A DNA stretch of 64,000 bases, from NCBI RefSeq assembly GCF_005221385.1, contig NZ_CP039903.1:248001-312000 (forward strand), in the 5' to 3' direction. Under the pieces are notes generated by a model that was not told the origin of the DNA, searched no databases, and saw nothing but the letters and a program-made list of their open reading frames with translations. Each line of letters begins with the position of its first letter. The first letter of the stretch is position 1. Origin of the DNA: Agrobacterium tumefaciens (lineage in GTDB: Bacteria > Pseudomonadota > Alphaproteobacteria > Rhizobiales > Rhizobiaceae). The position numbers and the translations under genes are program-made. This document shows positions 1-8,913 of this stretch, in pieces.

Positions 1-474
1 ACACCAGCCGGCGCCATGCTGCTGGTGCGCGGCATTCACGGCGATGATCTTTCCGGCCTGAACGCCGTGGTCATCGGTCGCTCGAACCTGTTCGGCAAGC
101 CCATGGGTCAGCTTCTCCTGAATGCCAACGCCACGGTGACCATGGCGCATTCGCGCACCAGTGACCTCGCGACCGTCTGCAAGACGGCCGATATTCTCGT
201 GGCGGCGGTCGGCCGCGCGGCTATGGTGAAGGGCGACTGGGTGAAATCGGGCGCAACCGTCATCGATGTCGGCATCAACCGTATTCCTGCTCCCGAAAAG
301 GGCGAAGGCAAGTCGAAGCTTGTTGGCGATGTCGCCTTTGACGAGGCAAGTGCCGTTGCTGCCGCCATCACCCCCGTGCCCGGCGGCGTTGGCCCGATGA
401 CGATCGCCATGCTGATGGCGAATACCGTCATCGCCGCTCATCGCGCGCTGGGTGAGACCGCGCCGAAATTCTGA
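1..474 (+). CDS. folD: FolD bifunctional methylenetetrahydrofolate dehydrogenase/cyclohydrolase, 5' truncated
   Basis: The open frame runs in from the window edge and ends at TGA 472-474, giving the last 157 residues of a protein that is normally about 290-300 long. The family's C-terminal NADP-binding half is clear: [13 protein letters not shown] is the dinucleotide-binding loop, followed by [16 protein letters not shown] and the terminal signature [14 protein letters not shown]. FolD interconverts 5,10-methylene- and 10-formyl-tetrahydrofolate in the cytosol for purine and formyl-Met synthesis. The ATG at 16 is internal (codons 1-15 read TPAGA in frame), so it is not the start. The convergent aglR gene ends 17 bases downstream. 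Identification is secure; the N-terminal catalytic lysine region lies outside the window. Confidence 0.96.
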   Translation, partial: TPAGAMLLVRGIHGDDLSGLNAVVIGRSNLFGKPMGQLLLNANATVTMAHSRTSDLATVCKTADILVAAVGRAAMVKGDWVKSGATVIDVGINRIPAPEKGEGKSKLVGDVAFDEASAVAAAITPVPGGVGPMTIAMLMANTVIAAHRALGETAPKF

Positions 475-491
475 TTGAATTGACTGGCCGG

Positions 492-1517
492 CTATTCTTT
501 CGGAGCCGGCCCCGTCGAAGCGCGCACCACAAGCTCCGCCTTCCAGAGTTCCTGATGCGGTTCCGTCTGGTTCAGCTTGATGCGGTTGATCAGGCGCTGG
601 CCGACGCGCACGCCCGCCGCCCGCAGCGACGAGCGGGTGGTCGTCAGCGGCACGGAAAAATTATCCGGTTTCAGCAGCGGCAGCACGTCGTCATGGGCGA
701 TCAGCGAAATGTCCTTGCCGGGTTTTAACCCTCGCTGGTTCATCGAGCGGATAGCGCCCAGCGCAAGCGCGGTACTGGCGCAGAGAATGGCGGTCGGTTT
801 TTCCGGCTGGGACAACAGCGCCTCCATGCCGAGATAACCTTCCTCGTCCGTCATGCTGCTGTGCCGTTTATTGGCCGGGTGCAGGGCGAGGCCGCTTGCT
901 TCGAGCGCCTTCTCCACCCCGAGACAGCGCCGATAGGTAAAATCGTAGCCCTCCGGGCCGTTCAAAAGCCCGATGCGCTTATGGCCGAGCTGGAGGAGAA
1001 GCTGGGCCGCATCGCGAAAAGCGCCTTCATTGTCCACATCGAGATAGGGATAATTCTCCTCCACGCCGACGGACCTGCCATGCACGAGGAAGGGCAGGGA
1101 GAGCGACTGCATCATCGCAATGCGCGCATCGTTCTTTTTCATATAGGCGAGATAGATGCCATCGACGCTGCCGCTTGCCGCCAGCCCACGCAGCGCTTCG
1201 CGCTCCTTTTCCGGCTCCGTCGGCATGATGACGAGGTGAAAACCGCTGCGCGACGCTTCTTCGCCGAGACCGCTTAAGAATTCGCCGAAATGCACATCGG
1301 AACGGTGGTGTTCGCCAATCGGCATGACGAGCCCGATGGAGCCGACCTTGCCGGTCGCCAGCCGCTGCGCCGCGGCATTCGGGCGATAGCCCGTCTTCTC
1401 GGCGGCTTCCATGACGCGGCGGCGGGTTTCGGCGCTAACCTCGGGGTAGCCGTTGAGCGCCCTGCTGATGGTCGTCTGCGAAATGCCCAGCAGTTGCGAC
1501 AACTGTTTCAGGTTCAT
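492..1517 (-). CDS. aglR: LacI-family transcriptional repressor of the alpha-glucoside operon (AglR)
   Basis: A 341-residue LacI/GalR regulator. Residues 1-50 are the helix-turn-helix (LKQLSQLLGISQTTISRALNGYPEVS) and hinge, followed by a periplasmic-binding-protein-like effector domain ending VVRASTG. It is divergent from aglEFGAK, so it most likely represses that operon and is released by an alpha-glucoside or its breakdown product. The frame is open to 1577, but I chose ATG 1517 because the homologous N-terminus is MNLKQLSQ and GGAGG lies 11 bases upstream; the longer version would also read through a palindromic operator at 1575-1586. The role is inferred from position and family. Confidence 0.9.
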   Translation of the reverse strand: MNLKQLSQLLGISQTTISRALNGYPEVSAETRRRVMEAAEKTGYRPNAAAQRLATGKVGSIGLVMPIGEHHRSDVHFGEFLSGLGEEASRSGFHLVIMPTEPEKEREALRGLAASGSVDGIYLAYMKKNDARIAMMQSLSLPFLVHGRSVGVEENYPYLDVDNEGAFRDAAQLLLQLGHKRIGLLNGPEGYDFTYRRCLGVEKALEASGLALHPANKRHSSMTDEEGYLGMEALLSQPEKPTAILCASTALALGAIRSMNQRGLKPGKDISLIAHDDVLPLLKPDNFSVPLTTTRSSLRAAGVRVGQRLINRIKLNQTEPHQELWKAELVVRASTGPAPKE

Positions 1518-1574
1518 GTCTCTAATGTCCTCCATGCGTGCGCTCGAGAACACGGCAAAGCCTCTCCTCAATTC

Positions 1575-1586
1575 CAAAGCGCTTTA
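1575..1586. promoter_or_regulatory. Probable AglR operator O1 (aglR side)
   Basis: CAAAGCGCTTTA, with an AAAGCGCTTT palindromic core typical of LacI-family operators (central CG). It lies 58 bases upstream of the chosen aglR start and matches the second site at 1732 in 11 of 12 positions. It would allow autoregulation of aglR. Confidence 0.7.
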
Positions 1587-1693
1587 GATTTTTACCAGCC
1601 TCCACCCCATTTCTCAATCGAAAAGCATAGCCGCCTTCCTAATTAAATATGACTATTCATAAGGCACTGCAACGTTTCCGAACAAAGAGCCTC

Positions 1694-1723
1694 TTGACTC
1701 CGTCTTGATGACAATGAGATGAA
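1694..1723 (+). promoter_or_regulatory. Possible aglE promoter (-35/-10)
   Basis: TTGACT at 1694-1699 and GATGAA at 1718-1723 with an 18-base spacer. The operator palindrome at 1732 would fall at the start of transcription, as expected for repression. The -10 is a poor match, so this is tentative. Confidence 0.35.
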
Positions 1724-1731
1724 TAGACAGC

Positions 1732-1743
1732 CAAAGCGCTTTG
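1732..1743. promoter_or_regulatory. Probable AglR operator O2 (aglE side)
   Basis: CAAAGCGCTTTG is a perfect 12-bp palindrome 48 bases upstream of aglE. Its centre is 157 bp from that of the site at 1575, close to 15 helical turns, so a repressor tetramer or dimer pair could loop the DNA between them. Confidence 0.75.
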
Positions 1744-1790
1744 ATTGGAGAGGACGCTTTGAGCCTTTTATGTGATGGGAGGTAAATCAC

Positions 1791-3152
1791 ATGCAGAAGA
1801 CTCTTTTGGCGACGGCGGCTTCGATCATGCTGCTGTCCGGTGCGGCCTTTGCCGCCGACCTGAAATTTGCACCCGGCGGAGACGCCAAGTTCAACTGGAA
1901 AAGCTACGAGGACTTCAAGGCGGCCCATGCCGACCTGAAGGGCCAGACGCTGACGATTTTCGGGCCCTGGCGCGGTGAGGATGAGGCCCTGTTCCAGTCG
2001 GTGCTCGCTTATTTCGCCGATGCGACCGGCGTGAATGTCCGTTATTCCTCGTCGGAAAATTACGAACAGCAGATCGTCATCGATACGCAGGCTGGCTCGC
2101 CGCCCAATATCGCCATCCTGCCGCAGCCTGGTCTTCTGGCCGATCTCGCCGCCAAGGGCTTCCTCGTGCCGCTCGGCGACAAGACCGCTGACTGGGTCAA
2201 GGAAAATTACGGCGCGGGCCAGTCCTGGGTCGATCTCGGCAGCTACAAGGGCAAGGACGGCAACAAGGCCTATTTCGCTTTCCCCTTCAAGGCGGATGTG
2301 AAGTCGCTTGTCTGGTACGTGCCTGAGAACTTCGAGGAAGCGGGCTATAAAGTGCCCGAGAGCATGGAAGACCTGTTCAAGCTGACGGATCAGATCGTTG
2401 CCGATGGCGGCACGCCCTGGTGCATCGGTCTCGGTTCCGGCGGCGCCACCGGCTGGCCGGCAACCGACTGGGTGGAAGACCTGATGCTGCGCACGCAGCC
2501 GCTCGACGTTTACCAGAAATGGACGACCAACGAGGTCAAGTTCACCGATCCGGCCGTGGTCGAGGCGATCAACGAGTTCGGCAAATTCGCCAAGAATGAA
2601 AAATATGTCAGCGGCGGCGTCGCGGCCGTGGCCTCCACCGACTTCCGCGATAGCCCGAAGGGCCTCTTCGACATTCCGCCGAAGTGCTACCTGCACCATC
2701 AGGCATCGTTCATTCCGTCCTTCTTCCCTGAAGGCACCAAGGTGGGGACGGATGCGGATTTCTTCTACATGCCGACTTACGCGTCCAAGCCTGACCTCGG
2801 CAAGCCGGTTCTCGGTGCCGGCACGCTCGTCACCATCACCAAGGAAGCACCTGCCGCCAAGGCTTTCGTTGAATTCCTGCAGACCCCGATCGCCCATGAG
2901 GTCTGGATGGCGCAGTCCAGCTTCCTGACGCCCTATAAGGGTGTGAATGTCGACACCTATGCCAATGAGCAGATGAAGCGGCAGGGCGAAATCCTGACGA
3001 CCGCGACAAGCTTCGGCTTCGATGGTTCCGACCTGATGCCCGGCAAGATTGGTGCCGGCGCATTCTGGACCGGCATGATCGATTTCGTCGGCGGCAAGTC
3101 CGCCGATCAGGTCGCCGCCGATATCCAGAAGGCCTGGGACGGCCTGAAGTAA
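1791..3152 (+). CDS. aglE: Alpha-glucoside ABC transporter, periplasmic substrate-binding protein
   Basis: 453 residues with a Sec signal peptide (MQKTLLATAA to GAAFAAD, cleavage near residue 22) and a family-1 extracellular solute-binding fold of the maltose/alpha-glucoside type (for example AILPQPGLLADLAAKGFLVPL, GKPVLGAGTLVTITK). It captures alpha-glucosides such as sucrose, trehalose or maltose in the periplasm and delivers them to AglF/AglG. GGGAGG sits 8 bases before the ATG. It is first in the operon, separated from aglF by a 161-base gap with a stem-loop that may favour higher AglE levels. The specific sugar range is inferred from the operon's similarity to rhizobial agl genes. Confidence 0.92.
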   Translation: MQKTLLATAASIMLLSGAAFAADLKFAPGGDAKFNWKSYEDFKAAHADLKGQTLTIFGPWRGEDEALFQSVLAYFADATGVNVRYSSSENYEQQIVIDTQAGSPPNIAILPQPGLLADLAAKGFLVPLGDKTADWVKENYGAGQSWVDLGSYKGKDGNKAYFAFPFKADVKSLVWYVPENFEEAGYKVPESMEDLFKLTDQIVADGGTPWCIGLGSGGATGWPATDWVEDLMLRTQPLDVYQKWTTNEVKFTDPAVVEAINEFGKFAKNEKYVSGGVAAVASTDFRDSPKGLFDIPPKCYLHHQASFIPSFFPEGTKVGTDADFFYMPTYASKPDLGKPVLGAGTLVTITKEAPAAKAFVEFLQTPIAHEVWMAQSSFLTPYKGVNVDTYANEQMKRQGEILTTATSFGFDGSDLMPGKIGAGAFWTGMIDFVGGKSADQVAADIQKAWDGLK

Positions 3153-3164
3153 CAATCGGCCGAG

Positions 3165-3207
3165 CAGATTCCGGAAAAATGTTCTGCGGTTTTCCGGTCA
3201 GAATCTG
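3165..3207. repeat. Short palindromic intergenic element, copy A (aglE-aglF)
   Basis: Imperfect inverted repeat: CAGATT + CCGGAAAA at 3165-3178 pairs with TTTTCCGG (3190-3197) and AATCTG (3202-3207), with a four-base bulge. The GCGGTTTT core recurs in two other palindromes at 20229 and 20587. It lies between the binding-protein gene and the first permease gene, where stem-loops often stabilise upstream mRNA. Confidence 0.6.
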
Positions 3208-3313
3208 CGGTAAAACAAAAAGTCCCGGTGGTTTGCTGCCGGGCCTTTACCAATGGAACGGCCCGACGACCGCATAAAATCAGCGCGGCGCGGAGAGGAT
3301 CAAGGGAGGGAAC

Positions 3314-4327
3314 ATGGCTCAACAACTCGTGTCTGCCATCGGCGTCATGGTGGCGGGCGTTTTTGCCTGCGCTGCCTATTACTGGCTATCCGACAAGGCG
3401 CTGCAGGTGATCTTCCCCGTCCGCTCGGGAGACGTCATTCATGCATCCCGCAACCTCAATCGCCGCGCCGCCGTTCGGCCCTGGCTGTTCATCGGCCCGG
3501 CGCTGATCCTTCTGCTGGTCTATCTGGTGTACCCTGTCATCGCCACGCTGATCCTGTCCTTCTATGACCGGACCGGCAGCGAATTCGTCGGTCTCGCCAA
3601 TTATCGCTGGGCGTTTTTCGACGCCGGTTTCCGGCAGTCGATCTTCAACAATATTCTCTGGCTCGCCGTCGTGCCGGCCGCCTGCACCTTCTTTGGCCTC
3701 GTCATCGCTGTCATGACCGACCGTATCTGGTGGGGCAACATCGCCAAATCCATCGTCTTCATGCCGATGGCGATTTCTTTCGTCGGTGCCTCCGTCATCT
3801 GGAAATTCATCTACGAATACCGCGCCGAAGGCCAGGTGCAGATCGGCCTCTTGAACGCCATCGTCGAGTTTTTCGGCGGTAGCCCGGAGGTGTGGATTTC
3901 CATGCCCTTCTGGAACAATTTCTTCCTGATGGTCATCCTCATCTGGATCCAGACCGGTTTTGCCATGGTCATCCTGTCGGCGGCGCTGCGCGGCATTCCG
4001 GAAGAAACCATCGAGGCGGCTGTCATAGATGGCGCCAATGGCTGGCAGATTTTCTGGAAGATCATGGTTCCGCAAATCTGGGGCACCATCGCCGTGGTCT
4101 GGACGACGATCACCATTCTCGTGCTCAAGGTCTTCGATATCGTGCTGACCATGACCAACGGCCAATGGAACACCATGGTTCTCGCCAATCTCATGTTCGA
4201 CTGGATGTTCCGCGGTGGCGGCGACAGCGGCCGAAGTGCGGTCATCGCGCTCATCATCATGGCGGCCGTCACCCCGATCATGGTCTGGAACATCCGCCAG
4301 GCGAACCGCGAGATGGAGGGCCGCTGA
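3314..4327 (+). CDS. aglF: Alpha-glucoside ABC transporter, permease
   Basis: 337 residues, MalF-type inner-membrane permease. Hydrophobic segments start near residues 8, 60 and 115, and the EAA loop that contacts the ATPase is visible in the C-terminal third (EETIEAAVIDGANGWQIFWK). It forms the channel with AglG. AGGGAGGG lies just upstream of the ATG. The stop at 4325 is followed one base later by the aglG start, indicating translational coupling. Confidence 0.92.
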   Translation: MAQQLVSAIGVMVAGVFACAAYYWLSDKALQVIFPVRSGDVIHASRNLNRRAAVRPWLFIGPALILLLVYLVYPVIATLILSFYDRTGSEFVGLANYRWAFFDAGFRQSIFNNILWLAVVPAACTFFGLVIAVMTDRIWWGNIAKSIVFMPMAISFVGASVIWKFIYEYRAEGQVQIGLLNAIVEFFGGSPEVWISMPFWNNFFLMVILIWIQTGFAMVILSAALRGIPEETIEAAVIDGANGWQIFWKIMVPQIWGTIAVVWTTITILVLKVFDIVLTMTNGQWNTMVLANLMFDWMFRGGGDSGRSAVIALIIMAAVTPIMVWNIRQANREMEGR

Positions 4328-4328
4328 G

Positions 4329-5489
4329 ATGAATATCGTCAAACGCCTTCGCCGCGTCGGCCTGCCGCGCCTCATCGTCCACGCCAGCGTCCTCGTCGTC
4401 GTGCTGCTCTGGCTTTTGCCCACGCTCGGCATTCTCGTCAGCTCGCTGCGTGACAAGGACCAGATCACCGTTTCAGGCTGGTGGACGGCCTTCTCCAGTT
4501 CCGAACAGACCTCGGCGGTGCGCCTTGCGGATGCTTCCGTGCAGAAGCAGGATGGCAGCCGCTACGTCATATCAGGCAATGTTTTCGAGAACGGGCAGGG
4601 TGGCCAGGTAGCTGCCTTCGGTGTTCGCGTCCAGGAGCCGACGGCCTTCAAAGCCGGGGAGGCTGCCGATATCGGTGACGGCGAAACACTTCTCGTCAAT
4701 TCGGACGGCACTTATGAATACAGCAAGGCTGCAAGCTTTGAGGGTTCGCGCGGCAAGCGCGTCTATATTTCCGTCGCGACGCCGCCGGTCTTTACGCTCG
4801 ACAACTATCGGACGGTGTTGACCTCGGAAGGCATCGGCCAGTCCTTCGTCAACTCGCTGACCGTGGCCGTGCCGGCAACCGTCATTCCCATTCTCATCGC
4901 CGCCTTCGCCGCCTATGCCCTGTCATGGATGAACTTTTCCGGCCGCAATCTGCTGATTGCCATGGTGGTGGGCCTGATCGTCGTGCCCCTGCAGATGTCG
5001 CTCATCCCGCTGCTGCGGCTTTATAATGAGATAGGCACCATTTTCGGCGTGCCGTCCAAGACCTATGCCGGCATCTGGCTGGCGCACACCGCCTTCGGCC
5101 TGCCGCTCGCCATCTATCTGCTGCGCAACTATATTTCCGGCCTGCCGAAGGAGATCATCGAAAGCGCCCGTGTGGATGGCGCGAGCGATTTCGAAATCTT
5201 CGTCAAGATCATCCTGCCGCTCTCCTTCCCGGCGCTGGCCTCCTTCGCCATCTTCCAGTTCCTGTGGACCTGGAACGACCTGCTCGTCGCCATGGTCTTC
5301 CTCGGCACGCAGAAGGACGAGCTGGTGCTGACTGGTGCGTTGAACGCGCTGCTCGGCTCGCGCGGCGGCAATTGGGAAATTCTCACCGCCTCGGCCTTTG
5401 TCACCATCATCGTGCCGCTCTGCGTCTTCTTCGCCCTTCAACGTTATCTCGTGCGTGGCCTGCTCGCAGGCTCCGTCAAGGGAGGCTGA
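4329..5489 (+). CDS. aglG: Alpha-glucoside ABC transporter, permease
   Basis: 386 residues, MalG-type permease. After the first membrane segment (about residues 15-37) there is a roughly 100-residue hydrophilic stretch before the second segment, presumably periplasmic, then the permease core with the EAA loop EIIESARVDGASDFEIFVK. The frame opens upstream at 4215, but that portion overlaps aglF and has no binding site; ATG 4329 has GGAGGG about 10 bases upstream. It partners AglF. The long periplasmic insertion is shared with other alpha-glucoside permeases as far as I recall. Confidence 0.92.
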   Translation: MNIVKRLRRVGLPRLIVHASVLVVVLLWLLPTLGILVSSLRDKDQITVSGWWTAFSSSEQTSAVRLADASVQKQDGSRYVISGNVFENGQGGQVAAFGVRVQEPTAFKAGEAADIGDGETLLVNSDGTYEYSKAASFEGSRGKRVYISVATPPVFTLDNYRTVLTSEGIGQSFVNSLTVAVPATVIPILIAAFAAYALSWMNFSGRNLLIAMVVGLIVVPLQMSLIPLLRLYNEIGTIFGVPSKTYAGIWLAHTAFGLPLAIYLLRNYISGLPKEIIESARVDGASDFEIFVKIILPLSFPALASFAIFQFLWTWNDLLVAMVFLGTQKDELVLTGALNALLGSRGGNWEILTASAFVTIIVPLCVFFALQRYLVRGLLAGSVKGG

Positions 5490-5496
5490 TCATTCC

Positions 5497-7182
5497 ATGA
5501 ACGCCCATACCAGACAGGACACTTCCATGACCGCTTCGGTGACTTCCGCTTTGACGCCCAACAAGGACTGGTGGCGTGGTGCTGTGATCTATCAGATCTA
5601 TCCGCGCTCCTATCAGGACTCCAATGGCGACGGCATTGGCGATCTCAAGGGCATCACCGACCGGCTGGCGCATATTGCTGGCCTCGGTGCCGACGCCATC
5701 TGGATTTCGCCCTTCTTCACCTCGCCGATGAAGGATTTCGGTTACGACGTCTCGAACTATGTCGATGTCGATCCGATGTTTGGCACGCTCGCCGATTTCG
5801 ACGGGCTGATCGCGGAAGCTCACCGTCTCGGCATCCGCGTGATGATCGACCTCGTCATGTCGCACACGTCGGACCAGCATCCATGGTTCGTGGAAAGCCG
5901 CGCCAGCCGCAATAACCCCAAATCAGATTGGTATGTCTGGTCGGACAGCAAGCCTGATGGCACGCCGCCCAATAACTGGCTGTCGATCTTCGGCGGTTCG
6001 GGCTGGCAGTGGGACCCGACCCGCATGCAATATTACATGCACAACTTCCTGACATCGCAGCCGGACCTCAACCTGCATAATCCGGAAGTTCAGGAAGAGC
6101 TGCTGAACATCACCCGCTTCTGGCTGAAGCGCGGCGTCGATGGTTTCCGCCTCGACACCATCAACTTCTATTTCCACGACCTTGAACTGCGCGACAACCC
6201 GGCGCTGGCGCCTGAGCGCCGCAACGCTTCCACCGCGCCTGCGGTCAATCCGTATAACTTCCAGGAACACCTCTACGACAAGAACCGCCCGGAAAATATC
6301 GCCTTCCTGAAGCGCTTCCGCGCGGTGCTGGACGAATTCCCCGACATCGCCGCCGTCGGCGAAGTGGGTGACAGCCAGCGCGGTCTCGAAATCGTCGGCG
6401 AATATACCTCCGGCGATGACAAGATGCAGATGTGCTACGCCTTCGAATTTCTGGCGCCGGATGCGCTGACCCCGCAGCGCGTTGCCGATGTGCAGGCGGA
6501 TTTTGCGAGAGCCGCTCCTGAGGGCTGGGCCTGCTGGGCCTTCTCCAACCACGATGTCGTGCGCCATGTCAGCCGCTGGGGCGAGCATGTCGAAGATAAG
6601 GATGCCTTCGCCAAGGTACTTTCGGCGCTCTTGATGACGCAGCGCGGTTCCGTCTGCATCTATGAGGGTGAAGAACTCGGCCTCACCGAAGCGGATATTG
6701 CTTTCGAAGATTTGCAGGATCCCTACGGAATCCAGTTCTGGCCGGAATTCAAGGGCCGCGACGGTTGCCGCACGCCAATGGTGTGGGATGCCGGTCATGC
6801 GCAGGCGGGTTTCTCGACCGCCGACAAGACGTGGCTGCCCATTCCTGCCGAGCACAAGCAGCGCGCCGTCAGCGCCCAGCAGGGCAACGAGGCCTCGGTG
6901 CTTGAGCATTATCGTCGCTTCCTGACCTTCCGCAAAAAGCACCCGGCTTTTGCCAAGGGCGGCATCGAATTCCAGCCGGTTGAGGGCGAGGTGCTGAGCT
7001 ACACCCGCACGCTGGGCAACGAAACCGTGCTTTGCCTCTTCAATCTCGCCGCCACGCCGGCAAAAGCCACGCTGCCGGAAGGGAACTGGGAGGTTCTCGA
7101 AGGTCACGGCTTTGCAGGCGGTCTTGAAGGCAGAAGCGTAGAACTTCCGGCATGGGGCGCTTTCTTCGCCCGTTACGCCTGA
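5497..7182 (+). CDS. aglA: Alpha-glucosidase, glycoside hydrolase family 13
   Basis: 561 residues, a (beta/alpha)8 alpha-glucosidase of GH13. The conserved regions are visible: GAVIYQIYPRSYQDSNGDG at the N-terminus, DLVMSHTSDQHPWF (region I), GVDGFRLDTIN with the nucleophile Asp (region II), AAVGEVGD with the acid/base Glu (region III) and FSNHDVVR (region IV). There is no signal peptide, so it splits imported alpha-glucosides in the cytosol, freeing glucose for the Entner-Doudoroff genes nearby. ATG 5497 was chosen because GGGAGG precedes it; an alternative ATG at 5527 has no good site. It lies within the transporter operon. Confidence 0.93.
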   Translation: MNAHTRQDTSMTASVTSALTPNKDWWRGAVIYQIYPRSYQDSNGDGIGDLKGITDRLAHIAGLGADAIWISPFFTSPMKDFGYDVSNYVDVDPMFGTLADFDGLIAEAHRLGIRVMIDLVMSHTSDQHPWFVESRASRNNPKSDWYVWSDSKPDGTPPNNWLSIFGGSGWQWDPTRMQYYMHNFLTSQPDLNLHNPEVQEELLNITRFWLKRGVDGFRLDTINFYFHDLELRDNPALAPERRNASTAPAVNPYNFQEHLYDKNRPENIAFLKRFRAVLDEFPDIAAVGEVGDSQRGLEIVGEYTSGDDKMQMCYAFEFLAPDALTPQRVADVQADFARAAPEGWACWAFSNHDVVRHVSRWGEHVEDKDAFAKVLSALLMTQRGSVCIYEGEELGLTEADIAFEDLQDPYGIQFWPEFKGRDGCRTPMVWDAGHAQAGFSTADKTWLPIPAEHKQRAVSAQQGNEASVLEHYRRFLTFRKKHPAFAKGGIEFQPVEGEVLSYTRTLGNETVLCLFNLAATPAKATLPEGNWEVLEGHGFAGGLEGRSVELPAWGAFFARYA

Positions 7183-7202
7183 CAGATGAGGGAGGAACAC
7201 CC

Positions 7203-8291
7203 ATGACAAGTCTCGTTCTCAAGGATATCCGCAAATCATACGGGCAGGTGAAAGTCCTGCACGGCATCGATCTGGAGATCGAACAGGGCGAATTCATCGT
7301 TTTCGTCGGGCCCTCGGGCTGCGGAAAATCGACGCTGCTGCGCATGATCGCCGGTCTTGAGGAAATCACCGGCGGCGAGATGTATATTGACGGTCAGCTC
7401 GTCAATGAAATCCCGCCCTCGCGCCGGGGCATCGCCATGGTGTTCCAGTCCTATGCGCTTTATCCGCATATGACGGTCTATGACAACATGGCCTTCGGCA
7501 TGAAGATCGCCAAGGAAAACAAGCAGGAGATCGACCGCCGGGTTCGTGCCGCCGCCGAAATCCTGCAATTGACGCAATATCTGGAACGTCTGCCCAAGGC
7601 GCTCTCCGGTGGTCAGCGTCAGCGCGTCGCCATCGGCCGCGCCATCTGCCGCAATCCCAAGGTCTTCTTGTTCGATGAGCCTTTGTCGAACCTCGATGCC
7701 GCCCTGCGTGTCGCCACCCGCATCGAGATCGCCAAGCTTAACGAGCAGATGGCCGATACGACGATGATCTACGTCACCCACGACCAGGTGGAGGCGATGA
7801 CGCTGGCGGATCGCATCGTTGTTTTGAATGCGGGCCGTGTGGAGCAGGTCGGCCCGCCGCTCGAACTTTACGAAAGGCCGGCCAACCTCTTCGTGGCGAA
7901 GTTCATCGGCTCGCCCGCCATGAACATCATTTCGGCGAAGATCGTCGGAACCGGTGAACGGACCTCGATCGAACTCGTCGGTGGCAAGACACTTGCCGTT
8001 AATGTTCCTACACCCGCAACCGAGCAAGGCAAGGCCGCAAGCTTCGGTGTCCGGCCGGAAGATCTGAGCATCGTCACCGGCGATGACTATCTTTTCGAAG
8101 GCAAAGTCTCGATTGTCGAGGCTCTGGGCGAAGTGACGCTGCTCTATCTCGAGGCTCCGAACGGGCAGGAGCCGATCATCGTCAAGATACCGGGCATCCT
8201 TTCAGTCTCCAAGGGGGAAACCCTGCGGTTTGCAGCACCGCAGGAAAAGCTCCATCTCTTCGACGCTGACGGCAAGACCTATCGTCCATAA
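7203..8291 (+). CDS. aglK: Alpha-glucoside ABC transporter, ATP-binding protein
   Basis: 362 residues, MalK/UgpC type. Walker A GPSGCGKST (about residue 36), signature LSGGQRQR, Walker B VFLFDEPLSNLD and a C-terminal TOBE regulatory region (after about residue 240). It powers AglF/AglG. The start at 7203 follows GAGGAA and overlaps nothing; an upstream in-frame ATG at 7152 lies inside aglA. It is the last gene of the operon, followed 24 bases later by a terminator. AglK may be shared with other sugar transporters, as this ATPase type often is. Confidence 0.94.
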   Translation: MTSLVLKDIRKSYGQVKVLHGIDLEIEQGEFIVFVGPSGCGKSTLLRMIAGLEEITGGEMYIDGQLVNEIPPSRRGIAMVFQSYALYPHMTVYDNMAFGMKIAKENKQEIDRRVRAAAEILQLTQYLERLPKALSGGQRQRVAIGRAICRNPKVFLFDEPLSNLDAALRVATRIEIAKLNEQMADTTMIYVTHDQVEAMTLADRIVVLNAGRVEQVGPPLELYERPANLFVAKFIGSPAMNIISAKIVGTGERTSIELVGGKTLAVNVPTPATEQGKAASFGVRPEDLSIVTGDDYLFEGKVSIVEALGEVTLLYLEAPNGQEPIIVKIPGILSVSKGETLRFAAPQEKLHLFDADGKTYRP

Positions 8292-8315
8292 TCGCTGGCA
8301 GTACCTTAAAACACG

Positions 8316-8345
8316 CCCCGGAACCTCGCCGTTCCGGGGTTTTTT
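8316..8345 (+). terminator. Rho-independent terminator of the agl operon
   Basis: Perfect 9-bp stem CCCCGGAAC / GTTCCGGGG with a six-base loop, followed by six T residues. Confidence 0.93.
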
Positions 8346-8475
8346 CGTGACTTTTTGCCACTGTGGAAAAACAACGGAAATGTCCCGCTTCCGGTCCGTT
8401 AGAGGCAAGTCTGATATGAATTGTTAAAGACTATGGCCTAGTCTCGATCTGTTAAGAGAGCATGGGAGTCCGGGC

Positions 8476-8889
8476 GTGCAGAGCAGTGCGGGTGTCATCA
8501 GGAACAATTACCTGAGCAAAGAAGAATCCTTCATGTACGACCGCGAAGGCCGGTTTCGCATGGAAGACACCATGAATGCCGCGCGCATCGAATATACCGA
8601 GAAGGCCGTCATGCATATGGCGGCGCGGCGCTGCGACGTCATCCGCATCTCCCAGACCGAAGCGGTGCTGGCGCTGCTGACCAAATACAGCCTGCCGAAC
8701 CAGTTCTATCTTGATATTCCCGACGCCCGCATCACCAAGATCGGCTGCGTGATGTTGCGCGTCAACGCCAACAACACCATCCACGTCCGTTTCCTGCGGA
8801 TATTGACGCAGAAAGAACTGGACCGCGTTTTTGTGTTCAGTACGCACCCGGCGCATCGGGACCGGAAGCTCGATATCCGGTCTTTCTGA
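8476..8889 (+). CDS. PilZ-like domain protein (degenerate)
   Basis: 137 residues. The pattern RISQTEAVLAL..LPNQFYLDIP..KIGCVMLRV..TIHVRFLR resembles the beta-barrel of PilZ domains, which bind cyclic di-GMP, but the binding signatures RxxxR and D/NxSxxG are not intact here (ARRCD and RISQTEA in their places). It may therefore be a non-binding member or a protein-interaction module. GTG 8476 with GGGAG upstream is the assumed start; ATG 8534 is an alternative. It is a single gene between the agl terminator and a convergent phosphoesterase gene. The family call is from pattern alone. Confidence 0.6.
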   Translation: MQSSAGVIRNNYLSKEESFMYDREGRFRMEDTMNAARIEYTEKAVMHMAARRCDVIRISQTEAVLALLTKYSLPNQFYLDIPDARITKIGCVMLRVNANNTIHVRFLRILTQKELDRVFVFSTHPAHRDRKLDIRSF

Positions 8890-8913
8890 AACATCCAAAG
8901 CTGTCGAAAGGAC

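Noticed and set aside
1648..1661. TATGACTATTCATA palindrome between aglR and aglE
   Set aside because: Short and AT-rich; no second copy in the window to support a binding site.
1653..3155. 500-codon open frame on the minus strand over aglE
   Set aside because: It is the antisense shadow of aglE, with no binding site and an unnatural composition; aglE has a signal peptide and family match.
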